From contig JAGMVK010000003.1 in assembly GCA_020747065.1 (NCBI GenBank), forward strand, positions 2,170,001 through 2,234,000: DNA of 64,000 nucleotides, given 5' to 3'. The position numbers and the translations under genes are program-made. Of the stretch, positions 49,341-61,700 are shown one piece after another. This DNA is from Cadophora sp. MPI-SDFR-AT-0126 (lineage: Eukaryota; Ascomycota; Leotiomycetes; Helotiales; Ploettnerulaceae). Within the stretch, counting starts at the first letter, position 1, and each line of letters starts with the position of its first letter. Under the pieces are notes generated by a model. That model was not told where the DNA came from and made no database searches. It worked only from the letters and a program-made list of their open reading frames with translations.

Positions 49341-50479
49341 CTACAACTTGGACTTCCTCTCGAAGGTATCATCGAGTAGATAGTCAGGATAAGCACTCCT
49401 TGCACCGCCAGGAGCTCCTGGTGAGCGCCAATCCCCACCGTCAATAACTAGAACCTCACCATTCACATAGTTTCCTGCGTCACTGAAAAGGTATATGGTC
49501 CCATCAGCAATCTCCTTTACCAGTCCGTATCTTTGCAATGGAACCTTCTTGTAGGCACTCCCATTCCTCTCAGCTTCCCTACCTCCCAATCTTGCCATAC
49601 CCTCTGTGCCAGCAATTGGCCCAGGTGTTATGATGTTTGATGTTATTCCCCGTGGTCCGTACTCTAGAGCGGTCGATGCCGAGAGTGCGTCAACTCCCGC
49701 CTTCGCAACAGCTGCATGTGCTTGCAACGGCATACCCGTGAGATGGAAGGTGGCCGATATGAAAATTATCCGTCCACCAGTTGAAGGATTTGTCCCTGTA
49801 TTGGGGTTCTTCTTGGCCGATTTCACAAGTTCTGGCACTGTAGCTTTCAGAGTATTGAAGGAACCGATTGTGTCGATGTCGATGACGGTCTTGAAGGCAT
49901 TTGAAGAAAGTCCGGATATTGGTGAAATGAAGTTTCCTGCTGCACCGGCACTGGCGTTTGTCAGTCTCGATCTGCAGATGTCAAGGTCGATGGGACAATG
50001 CATACATGACATAGTCTATGCCTCCAAGCTCATTGACACATCTAGCCACAGCACCCTCTAAATCTTGTATCTTCCTCACATCCACAGCGCCGATTCCTAT
50101 CACCTTACTTCCCTTGCGTGCCGTAGCTATGCTCTTTGCCATAGTCTCTGTCTTCTCCACATTTCGACCAATTATCATAGCATTCGCGCCCAATCTAACT
50201 AGAGCTCTGACTTGCGCAGAGCAAATTGTGCCCGCTCCTATTTTCGAGTTAATATTGGCTCCAGTCAAAGTCTCCGGAGCGGGAAAGGACATGTTGGAGC
50301 GAGGGTCATCACGACGATGCATCAACCCAAAACGCGGCCTCCCGAGCATGTCTCCTTTAAGACAGTAGGAATGTAAAGGGGAAAATGCACTGACCGCCAG
50401 TACAGAAAACAACTTTATTATCGAAGATTCCATCTTTCCAGACGGAAGACATATATTCGGATTCAGGAATGGCGGCCAT
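49341..50479 (-). CDS. SPS19: Peroxisomal 2,4-dienoyl-CoA reductase
   Basis: Short-chain dehydrogenase that reduces 2,4-dienoyl-CoA intermediates with NADPH, allowing beta-oxidation of unsaturated fatty acids in peroxisomes. Exons on the minus strand: 50479-50395, 50237-50006 and 49950-49341, giving 308 residues. The start is MAAIPESEYMSSVWKDGIF. The nucleotide-binding motif CTGGAGTIC is split by the first intron; then GANAMIIGRN, VIAGAAGNFISP, the active-site region FISATFHLTGMPLQAHAAVAKAG (Lys after A-V-A) and GPIAGTEGMARL. The classical SDR Tyr is replaced, as in the 2,4-dienoyl-CoA reductase branch. The C-terminus is KSKL, a textbook PTS1 peroxisome signal. The first intron (157 nt) is long for this window. 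A CCTCGG site lies upstream. Confidence 0.93.
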
Positions 50480-51016
50480 GTTGACTTTCTTCGACGAGGG
50501 GCAATGGATGCGGAACTGGCTGTGTGGAAAGACGACGATGATTTTTATTCAAGGAAGAAGTTCGATGGGATGAGCAGATATAGATTTGTACTTTGTCGGC
50601 ATGGCATGCTGAGAAGAGTACAACGAAAGCCTATCTCACGGCCGTAACAGATTAAAGCATGTCGCGCTGAGCGTTCGCGACATCTGGGATATCCGACAGC
50701 CTCGGCCTATGAAATTGTGAATGTCATTAATGATCAGGCCCACCAGGCCCAAGGCAGGAACTCGCATTGTTCGACTTGGCGGCACGACAGGGATAATTCA
50801 AGAAGCGTGGGGAAAGCTCGAGGCTGAAGGAGACGTGCGTGGGCGTCAAGTCCAAGCGACAGAAACCTGCCACCACCACCACCACCACTCCACCAACATC
50901 AACACAACCATCTTCGCCTGATCGCATCCTCTCAACTCCGACAACGTCTTCTCCAAAATAGCTCAATTGTCACGCAACGCTTTGGCTCGTCCTAGAGAAC
51001 CATCGTCTTCCCAGCC
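50480..51016. other. Divergent SPS19 / Scm4-like promoter region
   Basis: 537 bp between divergent start codons. It contains a CAC trinucleotide run near 50,870-50,890 and a CCTCGG hexamer. Confidence 0.5.
50700..50705 (+). promoter_or_regulatory. CCTCGG, FarA/FarB-type fatty-acid response core
   Basis: This hexamer is the core recognised by FarA/FarB regulators of beta-oxidation genes in Aspergillus. It lies about 220 bp upstream of SPS19. A hexamer occurs by chance often, so support comes only from the match between site and gene function. Confidence 0.3.
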
Positions 51017-51723
51017 ATGGCCTCAAGAACGGTCTCAACGTTGAAGTTCGTGGGGACTATCTCACTTGGCTTGCTCACTGTATGCCAGACCCCTCCATCG
51101 AAGCTCCACAAGAGCGCCGTCTCCTCTTGCAAGCTGTTATGAGCTTCAACACATTCTAATAATTGAATTCATAGGGTCTCTCCTACTCCTTGACCACCCT
51201 CACCCTTCCCACGCTATTGACTCTCCCATCAGCAACCACTGCCTCGAGAGCCTTCGCGAACCTCAATGCAAGCTCGGTGCTTCACCTACGGACCCTCGCA
51301 GGTGTCTCTAGCACGTCCTTCCTACTTGCATACCTTCTCTCTCCACGAAGCCAGAAACATCCATACCTGCTTTGGACGACGCTCTTCGTAGTCTCCTCCG
51401 GCTTCGCCGAATACCTCGTCCAGCCTTATATTAGCAAATCGACTACCAGAGCGCGAACCGTTGAGCCAAAAGCAAAGAAGGGCAAAGGAAGACAGATGGA
51501 TGCTAGCTATGAGGTTCTCGGTGCTAGCGATCGGGACAGTGAAGGTACTATCAGTGGCGAGGAGATGGACGAGGATGTCAATGGAGAGGAGATCAGAGAG
51601 CAGGTTGAGGGTTATATGAAGGTCAATATCGCCAAGACAATCATCGCAGGTATTGGCTTTGCGATGAGCACAGTTGGTATCTGGGGAGATGGGGCTGCGG
51701 ATTTGGTTATCATTGAGATGTAA
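51017..51723 (+). CDS. Scm4/Atg33-like mitochondrial outer-membrane protein
   Basis: 203 residues from exons 51017-51079 and 51175-51723. Hydrophobic segments: TLKFVGTISLGLLTGLSYSL near the N-terminus, SFLLAYLLS, LLWTTLFVVSSGFAEYLV and a C-terminal AKTIIAGIGFAMSTVGIWGDG. A charged, Lys- and acid-rich loop (KAKKGKGRQ; GEEMDEDVNGEE) lies before the last segment. This layout, with the G-x-x-S-L-G-L-L-T-G-x-S-Y start, resembles the fungal Scm4/Atg33 family. In yeast, Atg33 is a mitochondrial outer-membrane protein needed for mitophagy and Scm4 is a paralogue. The family assignment rests on recognised pattern rather than alignment, so no gene symbol is given. It is divergent from SPS19. Confidence 0.72.
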
Positions 51724-53799
51724 GAGGTTGATGATGTTGATGAATGGATGGGCAATGTTACGAAACTGAAGAGTCTTGACTGGATGGCAGGGAAGACGGT
51801 AGATACTCGACTCTTTTTCTTTATTTGATCTTTCGATCCGGGGATATGGCGTTAGGTAATAATTTTTATTTCGAGACTACCCACCTTCTATCAAAAGAAC
51901 GCATGAATTACCAATCAAGAATCTCAGAATGGATAATGGCAATCTTGTCTTCGTGATTCTTTTAAGATCAGTTTGTGTTATTTTGACCTTGTCCTCCAGC
52001 GAGACTATTTGCTCGACTATGCTAAATAAGCTAGTCTAGAGAATGACTGCTCTGAAACCTTGTACCCCATTCCAGAAGATATACTTCGTTTGCAAATCAA
52101 GACCTCGGCCTGCGTCTGACATATGTGGCAGAGAAGAAAACATGGCTCTAAGTAGAAGACCATTCGCAAGCTCACGTTTTCTTTCATTTGGCATGGTTTC
52201 GCTTAAGGCATGTTGACAAACTTCTCGAATGATATTTATCTCCAACCATACTACAGAACTCTCGTTTGCCTAATCCTCAATTCTCCAATTCCGCAATATC
52301 CTCAGAGCACCTTTATAGCCTTGTACTATCTACTTCTTGAAAAAATACGAGGTTTACTGTCTGGGGGTGTAGTACTAGAAGATCCATATTACGAGGAAGT
52401 TGATCAACGAGCCAATCCGAATCATTCCACAGTTGGAAATCTGAGTATTTAACACAGAATAACCTCAGAATATATCCCCTACGAGATCAACACGTAGGGC
52501 AATTCCCTACTTATGACGAGTCGAATAGACCTTATTTAAGTGCAAGCCTCTCAGAGAAATGTCCATTCAGAGACGTAAGAATCAATATCGAGGTTCTCTA
52601 GAATTATAGGTTTATTCGATCATTACCGCTGGCCAAAAATTCCAAGTTGAAATTAAACTAGATGCCCGCTTGATCAGCTATCAACCGTAGCAATAGCAGC
52701 GGAGACGAGCCAGGTATCCAACCTTTCCTCGGAAATGAAGCATTCAGATATTCGAGTACCATACCTGTCGACACATGCACGATTACCCGTAGATCTGAAG
52801 AGGAAAGGATAAACAAAGAGGTGTTGTGAGATACAAGGGGAGTGTTTATTTGGTCGTTTGGCCTTACTTATTCTGTGGACATCTTCTGGACGATTTCTAG
52901 AATGAATGATATCCAGGAAAAAGAAAATCTACAGTATGGCAGGTTTATCTTCAATATTTCAATTGGTATTGGAAACACAACTTACACTTACAGCAGATCT
53001 TGTTGAAGGAGGGATGTTCGCGAATCACCAGTGCTTCCCACGATGTCAAGCAGTCATGAACAATAGCCGAACACAGGGTATCACATTCTGGATTAACTAA
53101 ACGCGCTGTGCTTCTGATCGTACACAGATATGGTATCTCTTCTTATCTTGTCAGTCCACCATTCCCTTATCTCTCTTCCCTCTTCTCGCTCACGACAAAT
53201 AACATCTTGCTCATCCGTGCCCGCACAGCGTATATCTACATCCCGTACACAAAGCCAGATGTTATCTCCCCCCTCCCAATTCAGGCCAATTCAGAAAACC
53301 ATGCTCAAACACCTAACATACTTCTTTCTTTTCTCTGTCTGTTTCTCACACAAACAGCAGCATTGTTCTTTTCATCTCGCAAAAACATCAAAACCCTAGG
53401 ATCGCTCAAGAAAGGTTGTTATAAAAAAGAGCTCAACGAGTCGCTTGTAGCCGTAGAGACGTCAAATATAAAGTGAAGTGAAGCGCTGAATTCGAGGAGA
53501 AGTTCCCAATCCCCGGTCCATACAAGTATACGCCGTGCTTGTGATGTTGAAGAAAACGCCAATGACTGCCAAATCGCTCTAGGGTGAAGATCGCAAACAA
53601 TGATGTCTCGGTATTGAAGTATTCCAATGTCAACACCGAGTTCCTAATCGAAAAAAAGGTTAAAGGACTGAACGATTGAAGTCGTTCTGAGACAAATGAT
53701 GAATCAAGTGTCCATCAGTGTTGGAAATCCTACAGCAGAGCAACACCAAATCCAATCGAAATGAAAATTCAGAAACCCTTTCCAAAAGTCTTATGACTT
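51724..53799. other. Long intergenic region, nothing recognised
   Basis: AT-rich spacer between a plus-strand and a minus-strand gene (convergent). Short open frames only. A weak 7-bp stem (CCCTACG/CGTAGGG, 52477-52499) was seen. Confidence 0.5.
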
Positions 53800-56700
53800 T
53801 TATTTCCAAGGCTTCTTCTCTTTGCCGTTACTATCCTTGCTGTTGATACTGCTGGTTCTCATGGCACTCGCAGCACCGGCAATAGCTTGAGGAGACTCTC
53901 TTCCAGTGATACCAAAGCTGTGCTTTCCCTTTGGTTGAGGAAGTAAGCTCACACGTCTGTTCGTAGCCAAAGAAGATGCTGGTCTTGTGGGCTTAGACGG
54001 AGGACTGCTGAAGCCTGTGGGATCACTGGACTTGGGTTGCATAGAAGCTCTTCGATTTGTGGTATTACTGAGAGCTGACATGGAAGATTTGGCGGCGAGC
54101 AGGCGTGGTCGGGCCGGTGGCAAGCTTTGAGCAAGGACTTGCTGGTTATATGGACCGGGACTAGTAAGTTTGTCACGGAAACCTGTTCTCGATATAGATT
54201 TCCGGGACGGAGTCGTATCGGGGCCGGGAGAACTGGTGTTGTCGCGACTAAGAGGGGAGCGCAGTGGTATTTTGGAGTCTACCGAAACGTTGGATCTATT
54301 GGAATGTACGGATGGAGGCTTTGATCGAGCGTGTGGACTTGGAGTTGTAAGACTCAGTGGCTTGAAGTTGTGTCCAATGATTGTGTCCTTGACATTAACA
54401 CTGGAATTCCATCGTGGTCTTCCATCCGGATTGTGAGTTAGTGACGGTCGCGGTAGTCTGTTGTTGCCTGTCGGCGTTGCAGAGCCTTGTCTAGATGACA
54501 CTGGTGAAGGTGAAGCTCGGCCAACGGGTGCAGCGATGGTCGAGAGTCGATTTGAAAGTCCTTTGCGAGGGAGCTGACTTTGAGCTGCCGAATTGCTACT
54601 ATTTCTCCTTGCACCAGGTTGAGGGAGATTACTGCCTGCTCGAGCCTTGCTATTCTTTACAGGTGTCAAGTCTTGTGCAGCTAGTCCAGTGAGAACAACG
54701 GAAGAAGCTGGCGAACTGCCGGGAGTATCATAATGGCTGCCAATTGTGGACCGATCGTTGGAGAGCATGCTTGAAATTGAGTCCCGAAGCTGCTGGTTTT
54801 TCTTGTCTGCTTGGAGTTCTTCAAGACTCAAATCAAGCTCGCTCATCTGCTCCTTTAGGGCTTCCCATTTCCGTTGCATTTCGGAGTGTAGACGTAAAAT
54901 CTCGCCATTTACTGTCAACCGGTCCTTGACACCTCTTTCAATGATGGACAATACCCGCTCGATAGCTGGACCGTAATGCATCTTCTTTGCCTCGTAACTT
55001 TCAATCTTCTTGCCCATTGAAGCTGGGTTCTGAAGATGGGTTCCAGCTTCCACTGCCTCCTTGAGCTTAACAACACTGCGATCAACTGATTCGTACATCT
55101 TCTGTGCTTGTCGACCTGCTCCTCTGAATACCAAAACCCAGCGGTCTTCCCCTAGCTCTCTCCTGAGAGATTCGGCGTCCTTTTCGAGATCTTTCCAGCT
55201 GCTCTCAAGACCCGTCCTCCTGGTTTCAAGCTCCTCGCAGGCTGTTGGGAATATCTTCTCGGCTCTGGAATGGAAGGTAGACAATCTCATTGGGAGAAAG
55301 TCCAACGATGCTCGTAGCGGCTGCATCCTGGCGAAGAGTGCTAGTAGACTTGAGTCGTCTTGTGCGGCAATCGCCGAAGGGTTTGGCGAATTAGGGCTCA
55401 GTGGAAAGGATCCCGTAACACTAAATCGATTACTTGCGTTGAGTTTCGCTTTCGACGGAGGTGTGTCGTTCACGATTGTGGCCAGTTCATTGAGATCTAG
55501 TCCTCCATCTCCACCAGTTTCTGCCATCAATGACTTGTGCCTCTTTTCCTCCATTTCAAAAACTAGCCGGGCCAGGACGTCCATTTCGTTGCCAATGTCT
55601 CCCAAAACGGTATTCCAAAGCTCCTCCCATTCCATAGCAATTTCTACCGAATTCTTGACTGCCTTCAATGTCATCCGTATTTTTTCCCATTCGGATAGAA
55701 TCATTTCCACTTGCAGCACAACCTTCTTGAGCTCGTCCGGTGAAACTGTGGAAATGTCTGAGCGACCCTGGAGGGATTCGATGGCGGACACGTAAACGTT
55801 GATAAGTTCTGTAAACCTGGATATGGCATTGTCGACTTCTTCTAAGCCTTCTCTACCACCAGCTGCCGCCCACTCGACATCATCCTCGCCATCTAAACCA
55901 GATACGACTTCAGACGCCTTGGAGATCCAGCTTCGAATTTGTTCTGCTGCTCCCATCAATGCCTTGGAGGCAGCTTTGGATGTTGGAATCGCAGAGACCT
56001 TTGTAGAGAGTGATTCGGCATCTGGAAGCTGTAAGGAAGTTAATTGAGCAAGTTGGTTTGCAAATGAGACTCTCGAAAGTGTGTATATCGATCCTGTACG
56101 CTGCAGTCCAAACGGATTGAAAAATGAAGACGCATCTCCTTGAAATTCGCCTGGTGTTGTACCCTCCGGGGGTGTATCCTTGGATATTGGAGGAGGAGGA
56201 GTTTCGTTGTCTGGGGGAATATCTCTTTCGATATGTGCCTGCTTCGTCTCCGACATTGCCTTTGTTCCATTTCCATTAGTATGTTCTGGCAACCGGTACT
56301 TCTGCGAGTCCATGTCTATCGTTTCCGCATGTGTGCTCATTTCCCGCTCTCTCGAACTCGCAGACGATGACGGCCGACGTGTTCCACCTTCCAAAACTCT
56401 AAGGTCGACAGGCGGGATATCCGTATAACTCCCACCAGTCACCTGTGGTGTGAGAAGCCCACTGGTGCCGCTCCAGGCTCGTCCTCGAGGTTGGAGACTT
56501 GGTGACTTCGCAGATTTCACAGAATTGGCACGGTGAATGAGGTCGAGCTTCTGAATCTGGTCCTCAGGTATTCGACCTATTCGATCGTTGGAGGGTGAGC
56601 GATGTAGGGTGGGCTCATTCGTATCTTTGCCAAAGCCTAAAGCTTTGAGACGCGCTGCGAGACCGGGAGATGGCTTGCGCGCCTGTCGGGGTTTGCGCTG

Positions 56701-56838
56701 GTCGTGGTCGTTAGTGGTCGTTAGAGCTGCCGTTGAGGCAGCAGAATTATTATTGTTCACAGAATGTTGATGCAGGTCGAGGTGCCAGGATGGAGAGTCT
56801 GAGTCTGATCGCGGCGCTGGACGCAGGGAGGTGGTCAT
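53800..56838 (-). CDS. KAR9: Spindle-positioning protein Kar9
   Basis: Single-exon gene, 1,012 residues. Kar9 links cytoplasmic microtubule plus ends (via Bim1/EB1) to type V myosin for nuclear and spindle positioning. The N-terminal ~230 residues are Ser/Pro-rich. A helical KAR9 domain covers roughly residues 240-680 (for example SKALMGAAEQIRSWISKASE, LINVYVSAIESLQGRSD, EMILSEWEKIRMTLKAVK, MERKWEALKEQMSELDL-type helices). The C-terminal third is basic and Ser/Pro/Arg-rich. It contains an EB1-binding SxIP motif (SKIP, residues 855-858) and related SNLPQ, SQLPR and NRLPRP sequences, as expected for Bim1 binding. A possible N-terminal regulatory site cluster of SP dipeptides would suit CDK control. 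Identification is confident by domain pattern and length. Confidence 0.9.
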   Translation of the reverse strand: MTTSLRPAPRSDSDSPSWHLDLHQHSVNNNNSAASTAALTTTNDHDQRKPRQARKPSPGLAARLKALGFGKDTNEPTLHRSPSNDRIGRIPEDQIQKLDLIHRANSVKSAKSPSLQPRGRAWSGTSGLLTPQVTGGSYTDIPPVDLRVLEGGTRRPSSSASSREREMSTHAETIDMDSQKYRLPEHTNGNGTKAMSETKQAHIERDIPPDNETPPPPISKDTPPEGTTPGEFQGDASSFFNPFGLQRTGSIYTLSRVSFANQLAQLTSLQLPDAESLSTKVSAIPTSKAASKALMGAAEQIRSWISKASEVVSGLDGEDDVEWAAAGGREGLEEVDNAISRFTELINVYVSAIESLQGRSDISTVSPDELKKVVLQVEMILSEWEKIRMTLKAVKNSVEIAMEWEELWNTVLGDIGNEMDVLARLVFEMEEKRHKSLMAETGGDGGLDLNELATIVNDTPPSKAKLNASNRFSVTGSFPLSPNSPNPSAIAAQDDSSLLALFARMQPLRASLDFLPMRLSTFHSRAEKIFPTACEELETRRTGLESSWKDLEKDAESLRRELGEDRWVLVFRGAGRQAQKMYESVDRSVVKLKEAVEAGTHLQNPASMGKKIESYEAKKMHYGPAIERVLSIIERGVKDRLTVNGEILRLHSEMQRKWEALKEQMSELDLSLEELQADKKNQQLRDSISSMLSNDRSTIGSHYDTPGSSPASSVVLTGLAAQDLTPVKNSKARAGSNLPQPGARRNSSNSAAQSQLPRKGLSNRLSTIAAPVGRASPSPVSSRQGSATPTGNNRLPRPSLTHNPDGRPRWNSSVNVKDTIIGHNFKPLSLTTPSPHARSKPPSVHSNRSNVSVDSKIPLRSPLSRDNTSSPGPDTTPSRKSISRTGFRDKLTSPGPYNQQVLAQSLPPARPRLLAAKSSMSALSNTTNRRASMQPKSSDPTGFSSPPSKPTRPASSLATNRRVSLLPQPKGKHSFGITGRESPQAIAGAASAMRTSSINSKDSNGKEKKPWK

Positions 56839-58780
56839 TGGGTTCGATTGCCGGTGCTCGCGCAGCTGCTAAGGATGAAGGATCCGGGGTTCGAGGCCGT
56901 CGATTGGGCTATCTGACGATCCGGACGGTTCGTTGAAGGTGCGGTGCGGTGCCTGGCGGAGGGGGTGCGGTGGATGCGATGCGATGAGAAAGAAGCAGCA
57001 ATTGGAGAGTTTGCGTCGAGATAGTATGAAGAAAGAAAGATCAGATATCACGGCTGCAACTCGACGCTGTGCGAGTGTCAAGCCTCAAGCTTCTCTCGGA
57101 CGGAGCTGGTCGCGTTGGGAAAGAAAGTGGCTTCTAATGTCCAGGGGTACGAGTGTAGTAGTGTGAGTAGCAGTCACGACCCTTTTTGGGGGAGGGCAGG
57201 GCAGGGCAGTACAGCAGTGGCAGGGCAGTAGGATGGAATGAATGGAGGGAGAGGAGCGGGACTTGGGAGACAAACATGAAATGATTGATCGATCGAACAG
57301 ATCAAATGAGACCTCGTCATCCATCAACGAAAACGTAAGGTATCTAATCTTCTAGCCAACCAGCAAAACATTAATGTGCTGTGCTGTGCTCAGCACAACT
57401 CTGCACAAATCGTCAATACTATCACTACTACCACCTAGCCCATAGGACAAAACTTCGCAGGGAGCTAGAATAAAATGTAAGGTAAGCCAATATCCGCACT
57501 ACAATTCAGGCACCGCACGCGGCCTTTACGTATCAGTATCACGGCTGGCTAGCTGCTTGCTTGTCCTCGTCCCGACGCGTTCTTGGTGCCTTTCGACGGC
57601 CCTGAACAGCTCGACGGGTGGCTGGACTGAGGGACCTACCTGACTACTGCACGAGGAAGCGGATCGCTGCTGGAGTAGGCGTAGCCCCAGGGAGTGGAGT
57701 GGGATCGTGGCAGAGTGCAATCTATTTTGTGCGCTGACGCTAGGATTATGAGCTGTGATCCAAACAGATTGGCATACGCTGAATGGTAAAGAAATCTGAT
57801 GTAAGTTACTAGTCGGGCATCTGCAACACTGGAATCAGGTTGGATGATATCTGCGAGCAGTACATGAAGTATAAAATGTCCAGTTCAAACCACACCCGTC
57901 AAGGAACCATAGCAAGCGACTTCTGAGACTTCAAATTTGTCCCCCACACGCTCCGGGCACTCGGGAACCATAAATTGAGCTTAAATGTTTCAGACCGAGC
58001 AGCCGGACTCCTCACTAATAACTTAATAAGAGAACTCAGAACTATGACCAAAGCTTTCTCTAAATCCCCGCCCCCAGTAGTTCTGTACTTGGGAAAATGT
58101 TCTCCTCGACTTCATAAGTAATTGAGGATTATCTAGCCCATCCATGTCCAGCTCCAGCACAGGTGCTGCAAGCCAAAGCCAAGACCGAGGCTTTACCAGG
58201 GACACAAGGCAAGGAAGGGGGGCAGGCCTCCCTTGGATGTGATATAAAAGTTCCATGGACCGACTGATTGGAACCCCTCACCTTGTACATTCGATGTGAT
58301 TTGATGTGATGAGAAGTGAGCTAAAAGATAGCGAGGGCAAATGCCGATATGCACCGGTTCGAAGGATGAGTTTCAGGTGAGCATCAGCAGGATGTGATGT
58401 GATTTTGGATGAATTCTTGTTTCATCACAACAAGAGCCGAGATGGGGATCAAGACTTGCGATTGGGTGTCTCAAGAAAACACTATTTCAACCACGCTCAT
58501 CGTTAGAATAATGATTCTAGATATGTTAATTCCGAGGGCGCTGATAAGATATTCAACGCCGGTTGATGTATTTATGTTCGTTTATCTAATCGCCTGTTGT
58601 TCCCGTCAAGGTAAAATCCTATGACAATCTGTTCTGACAATTGCTCATGGCTCAGTGCTCAATGCTTCAAAAAGTAAAAATAACAAAGATTACATAAATT
58701 TGGCCTATCAAAAGTCTGGCCTGGTATCAAACACCGCTCCGTCCGAAATCCATCGATCAAATACGTCATATAGTGCCTAT
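56839..58780. other. Intergenic between KAR9 and Na/Ca exchanger
   Basis: KAR9 promoter (GGGCA-rich imperfect repeats near 57,190-57,230; TGTGC repeats near 57,377-57,395) and the exchanger 3' flank. No gene was recognised. Confidence 0.5.
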
Positions 58781-61700
58781 TTACTTCCCTGACGTGTCAA
58801 ACACACCGCTTATCTCAACCGCCAAATTTACAACTGTACTCACACTCCAGAGGCCGATCAAGCCCCAGCCAATTCTTCTGCTCATGACCCATTTGTTCAA
58901 AGGAACGACAACCAGAAGACCAACAAGTGTAATCAACAACGTGACTGCACTGATCATCAAGGTGCCACTGACCTCAATTTCATACGGCTTATACTCAATT
59001 TTCTTCCCGGGATGTTTTGCATGCTTATGATTTGCTCCCTTGATTGTCATGTAGATTCCACTCAATCCAATACCAAGGAGTATGTTGAGCATTGGCCCTC
59101 CGAAGCAGGCCGACAGAGCCATGACAGGATATCCAAGACGGGCAACTGTAATGTCCGCAACCAAGTCACCGAGAGAGTTGCCTACGGCGAAAATGGTAAG
59201 CCCTAGAATGGCATCCGATATTCCAAGAATCACGCCAATAGCTTTAAGCACACCGACAACCTCATTTGCAATCGTGGATATCCAAGCGATGGCAACGACA
59301 AAGCCGAGGAAACACAGGATGAAACGATATTTCGGAGGTTTTGTTGGTGAGGTCGTAAGTACTAAGATAGCAAATGCAATCGTAGAGCCCAAGAGGGAAT
59401 ATAAGACGAGTTGGACAAGAAGGCGGGTGTTGCCCTCGGCACTATTTGCCCATACTATAATCACCACGAATAAAGGCGCAGTGAATATTTGGACAGAGAC
59501 GAGCCAACGATTCCAATCCTGCGAAGACACCGCTGCTGGGCTGCTTGGAGTATCCTCCATCTGTGAAATGGAAGATTGTTTTGAAGGCATTGGCGCCAAG
59601 TGAGAATGATGATGGAGATTCTCGGCGGACACAGCAACAGCAGCAGAGCTGTGTCCGCTGTAACCTCGAAGATGAGGCGACCGTGGGGAATGACCATGTG
59701 ATTCTGTAGCTCGTCGATAACGAATCCACTCAGGCTCATTTTCTAATGATGGACTGTCTGGTGTTAAGGGGGGAACAGCACTGCTGTGGCGTCTTGGTAA
59801 GGATTGAGTCCTCTCGTCAAGAGTTGCCTCATCCTCATCCTCGTCTTGAGATTCGGACTCGACGACTGGAAGTGTGATTGCCAGAAGGAAAATACTCGGT
59901 GCTGATATAAGCCCGACAAATTTATCCCAGACAGTCTTCTCCCGCCATGTACACAGCGTGGGGCAAAGAGTGGATCCCAACACCAGAGGGCTTGGAAGAT
60001 ATCTGTAAGGCCACCACCAGATCGGTTTAGCATTTTCGTGAAATTCTAGGTCATGACTACCGTACATCGATCCAGAGGTCAGCTCTGGTTCTGGTAGCAT
60101 GACACTTGGGGGTCTCGAGCTAATAGCAGACATGGGTGCGGGTGAATCAGTATATGCTGGAAATTGAATGATGGGAGACAGCGTTCGTGTGTGTGAGCTA
60201 TCTCTCGATGAAGAGCCAGGAATTTGAAGTCGAGGGCGTTGGGCAGCTCTGGATCTCATTTTGGGGGAGTCATGAGAAGAGTCTCTTTCAGGTTCGTGAT
60301 CTGAGAAGTAATCGGCACGAAGATGTCTTGCCCCAGGGAATCCTTCTTCGGGAGGTGCAAGCGTGTCGCGCTTGGGTCGTTCCTGAGAAGGGGCGGGACT
60401 AGCATCTCGAGTCTCGTGTATAGAGGGTGGAGGAGAGATGGAAAATGTTGGTGAGGATGGCGGTCGGCCAGATATTGAGGGTGAACTATGTACAGATCCT
60501 GGCACAGGGACTTCGAGATTTCGGGGAAATGTTGGTGTTGCAGCAACGACCCCAATATGCGGTATGGTCGCTACCGTAAAGGCAGCAGGATCAGCTGCTT
60601 TGGAACTGGCTGCATCATTTAAAGATACGGCTCTTGTCCTGGTGGTAGGCGCACCAAGCCGCGATGGGTCGTTCCCGGTAGATCCTGGCAAGTGATCAGG
60701 GCCCGAAGGGTTATCGGAATAGCGCTCTTGCGGTGCTGCTGTTCCATCAACCTGCGCAACGAAACCCGTTGTAGGATCATCCGAGTATCTGCGTAGATGG
60801 ATTGGCCGCGCATGTGACCCTCGAGCCTTTTGCAATGATGACAAAACTGATCTGAACTCCAAGGCGCCTACTAAGCTCGGGCGGATAGGGGTAATCGTAT
60901 TCCTACGGCTTCCAACTGGTCTGGTAACTCGCATGCTACTTGCCATCTCAGCAGCAAGATGCATCCCTTCATCGCCATCTTCGTCACTTTCGTCATGTAC
61001 GTGGGCTGGACTTGCAGCTCGTTCCAAAGCCGCGAAGTCTTCAACATCTCTGTATCGTGGGATTCCTGCTGGGGCATCTTCATCGTCATCAATTTCCTCG
61101 GAAACCTCTATCTCCTCGTTTGCCATGGCCAGATACTGCCCACGGGCAGCAGCCTCCCTTTCGCGGTGTCTTCGTTTTCGTCCTAGGTACCAGTGCCAAA
61201 CAACCACCACGATTACGTAGAAAACATAGAAGGCAACCATAACGCAGCATTCCCATAGATGCAAGGCTCCGTCAGCCAGGAAAACCATACTGAAGCTCGC
61301 CGCGACGATGAAGAACCCAACGTCTCTAACGAATGTCTTCTTTCCAACCTTGAACTCTCGCACCAATGCCATAGACCCTGCTACGACTGCAGTAATAAAG
61401 CCGGCCGCACCAATCAACTCTCCAACAGCCAGACTTCCACTATGCGAGCTCATGGCTGCAAAAGTCGAAAAAACATCCGGGCTTCCATTTCCAAATGCCA
61501 AAAATGTCACCCCCGCCATACTTTCGCTCATTCCTAGTATAGAGGCGATGGTGCTCAAATTGATGCAAAAGAAGTCCGAAGCAGCGATGCCGATGGTAGT
61601 AAAGAGAAGGGCAAGCCATAATGAGAGGATGATAAAGGCAACTGGTTGCGCCTTGGGGAGATCGCAGTAGTAAAGCGAGAGGTACGAGAAGAGGCCTGCT

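Noticed and set aside
52477..52499. 7-bp inverted repeat CCCTACG/CGTAGGG
   Set aside because: Too short in a 2 kb AT-rich spacer to distinguish from chance.
53108..53476. 122-codon plus-strand frame in the KAR9 3' flank
   Set aside because: Pyrimidine-rich low-complexity translation with no family pattern; treated as non-coding.
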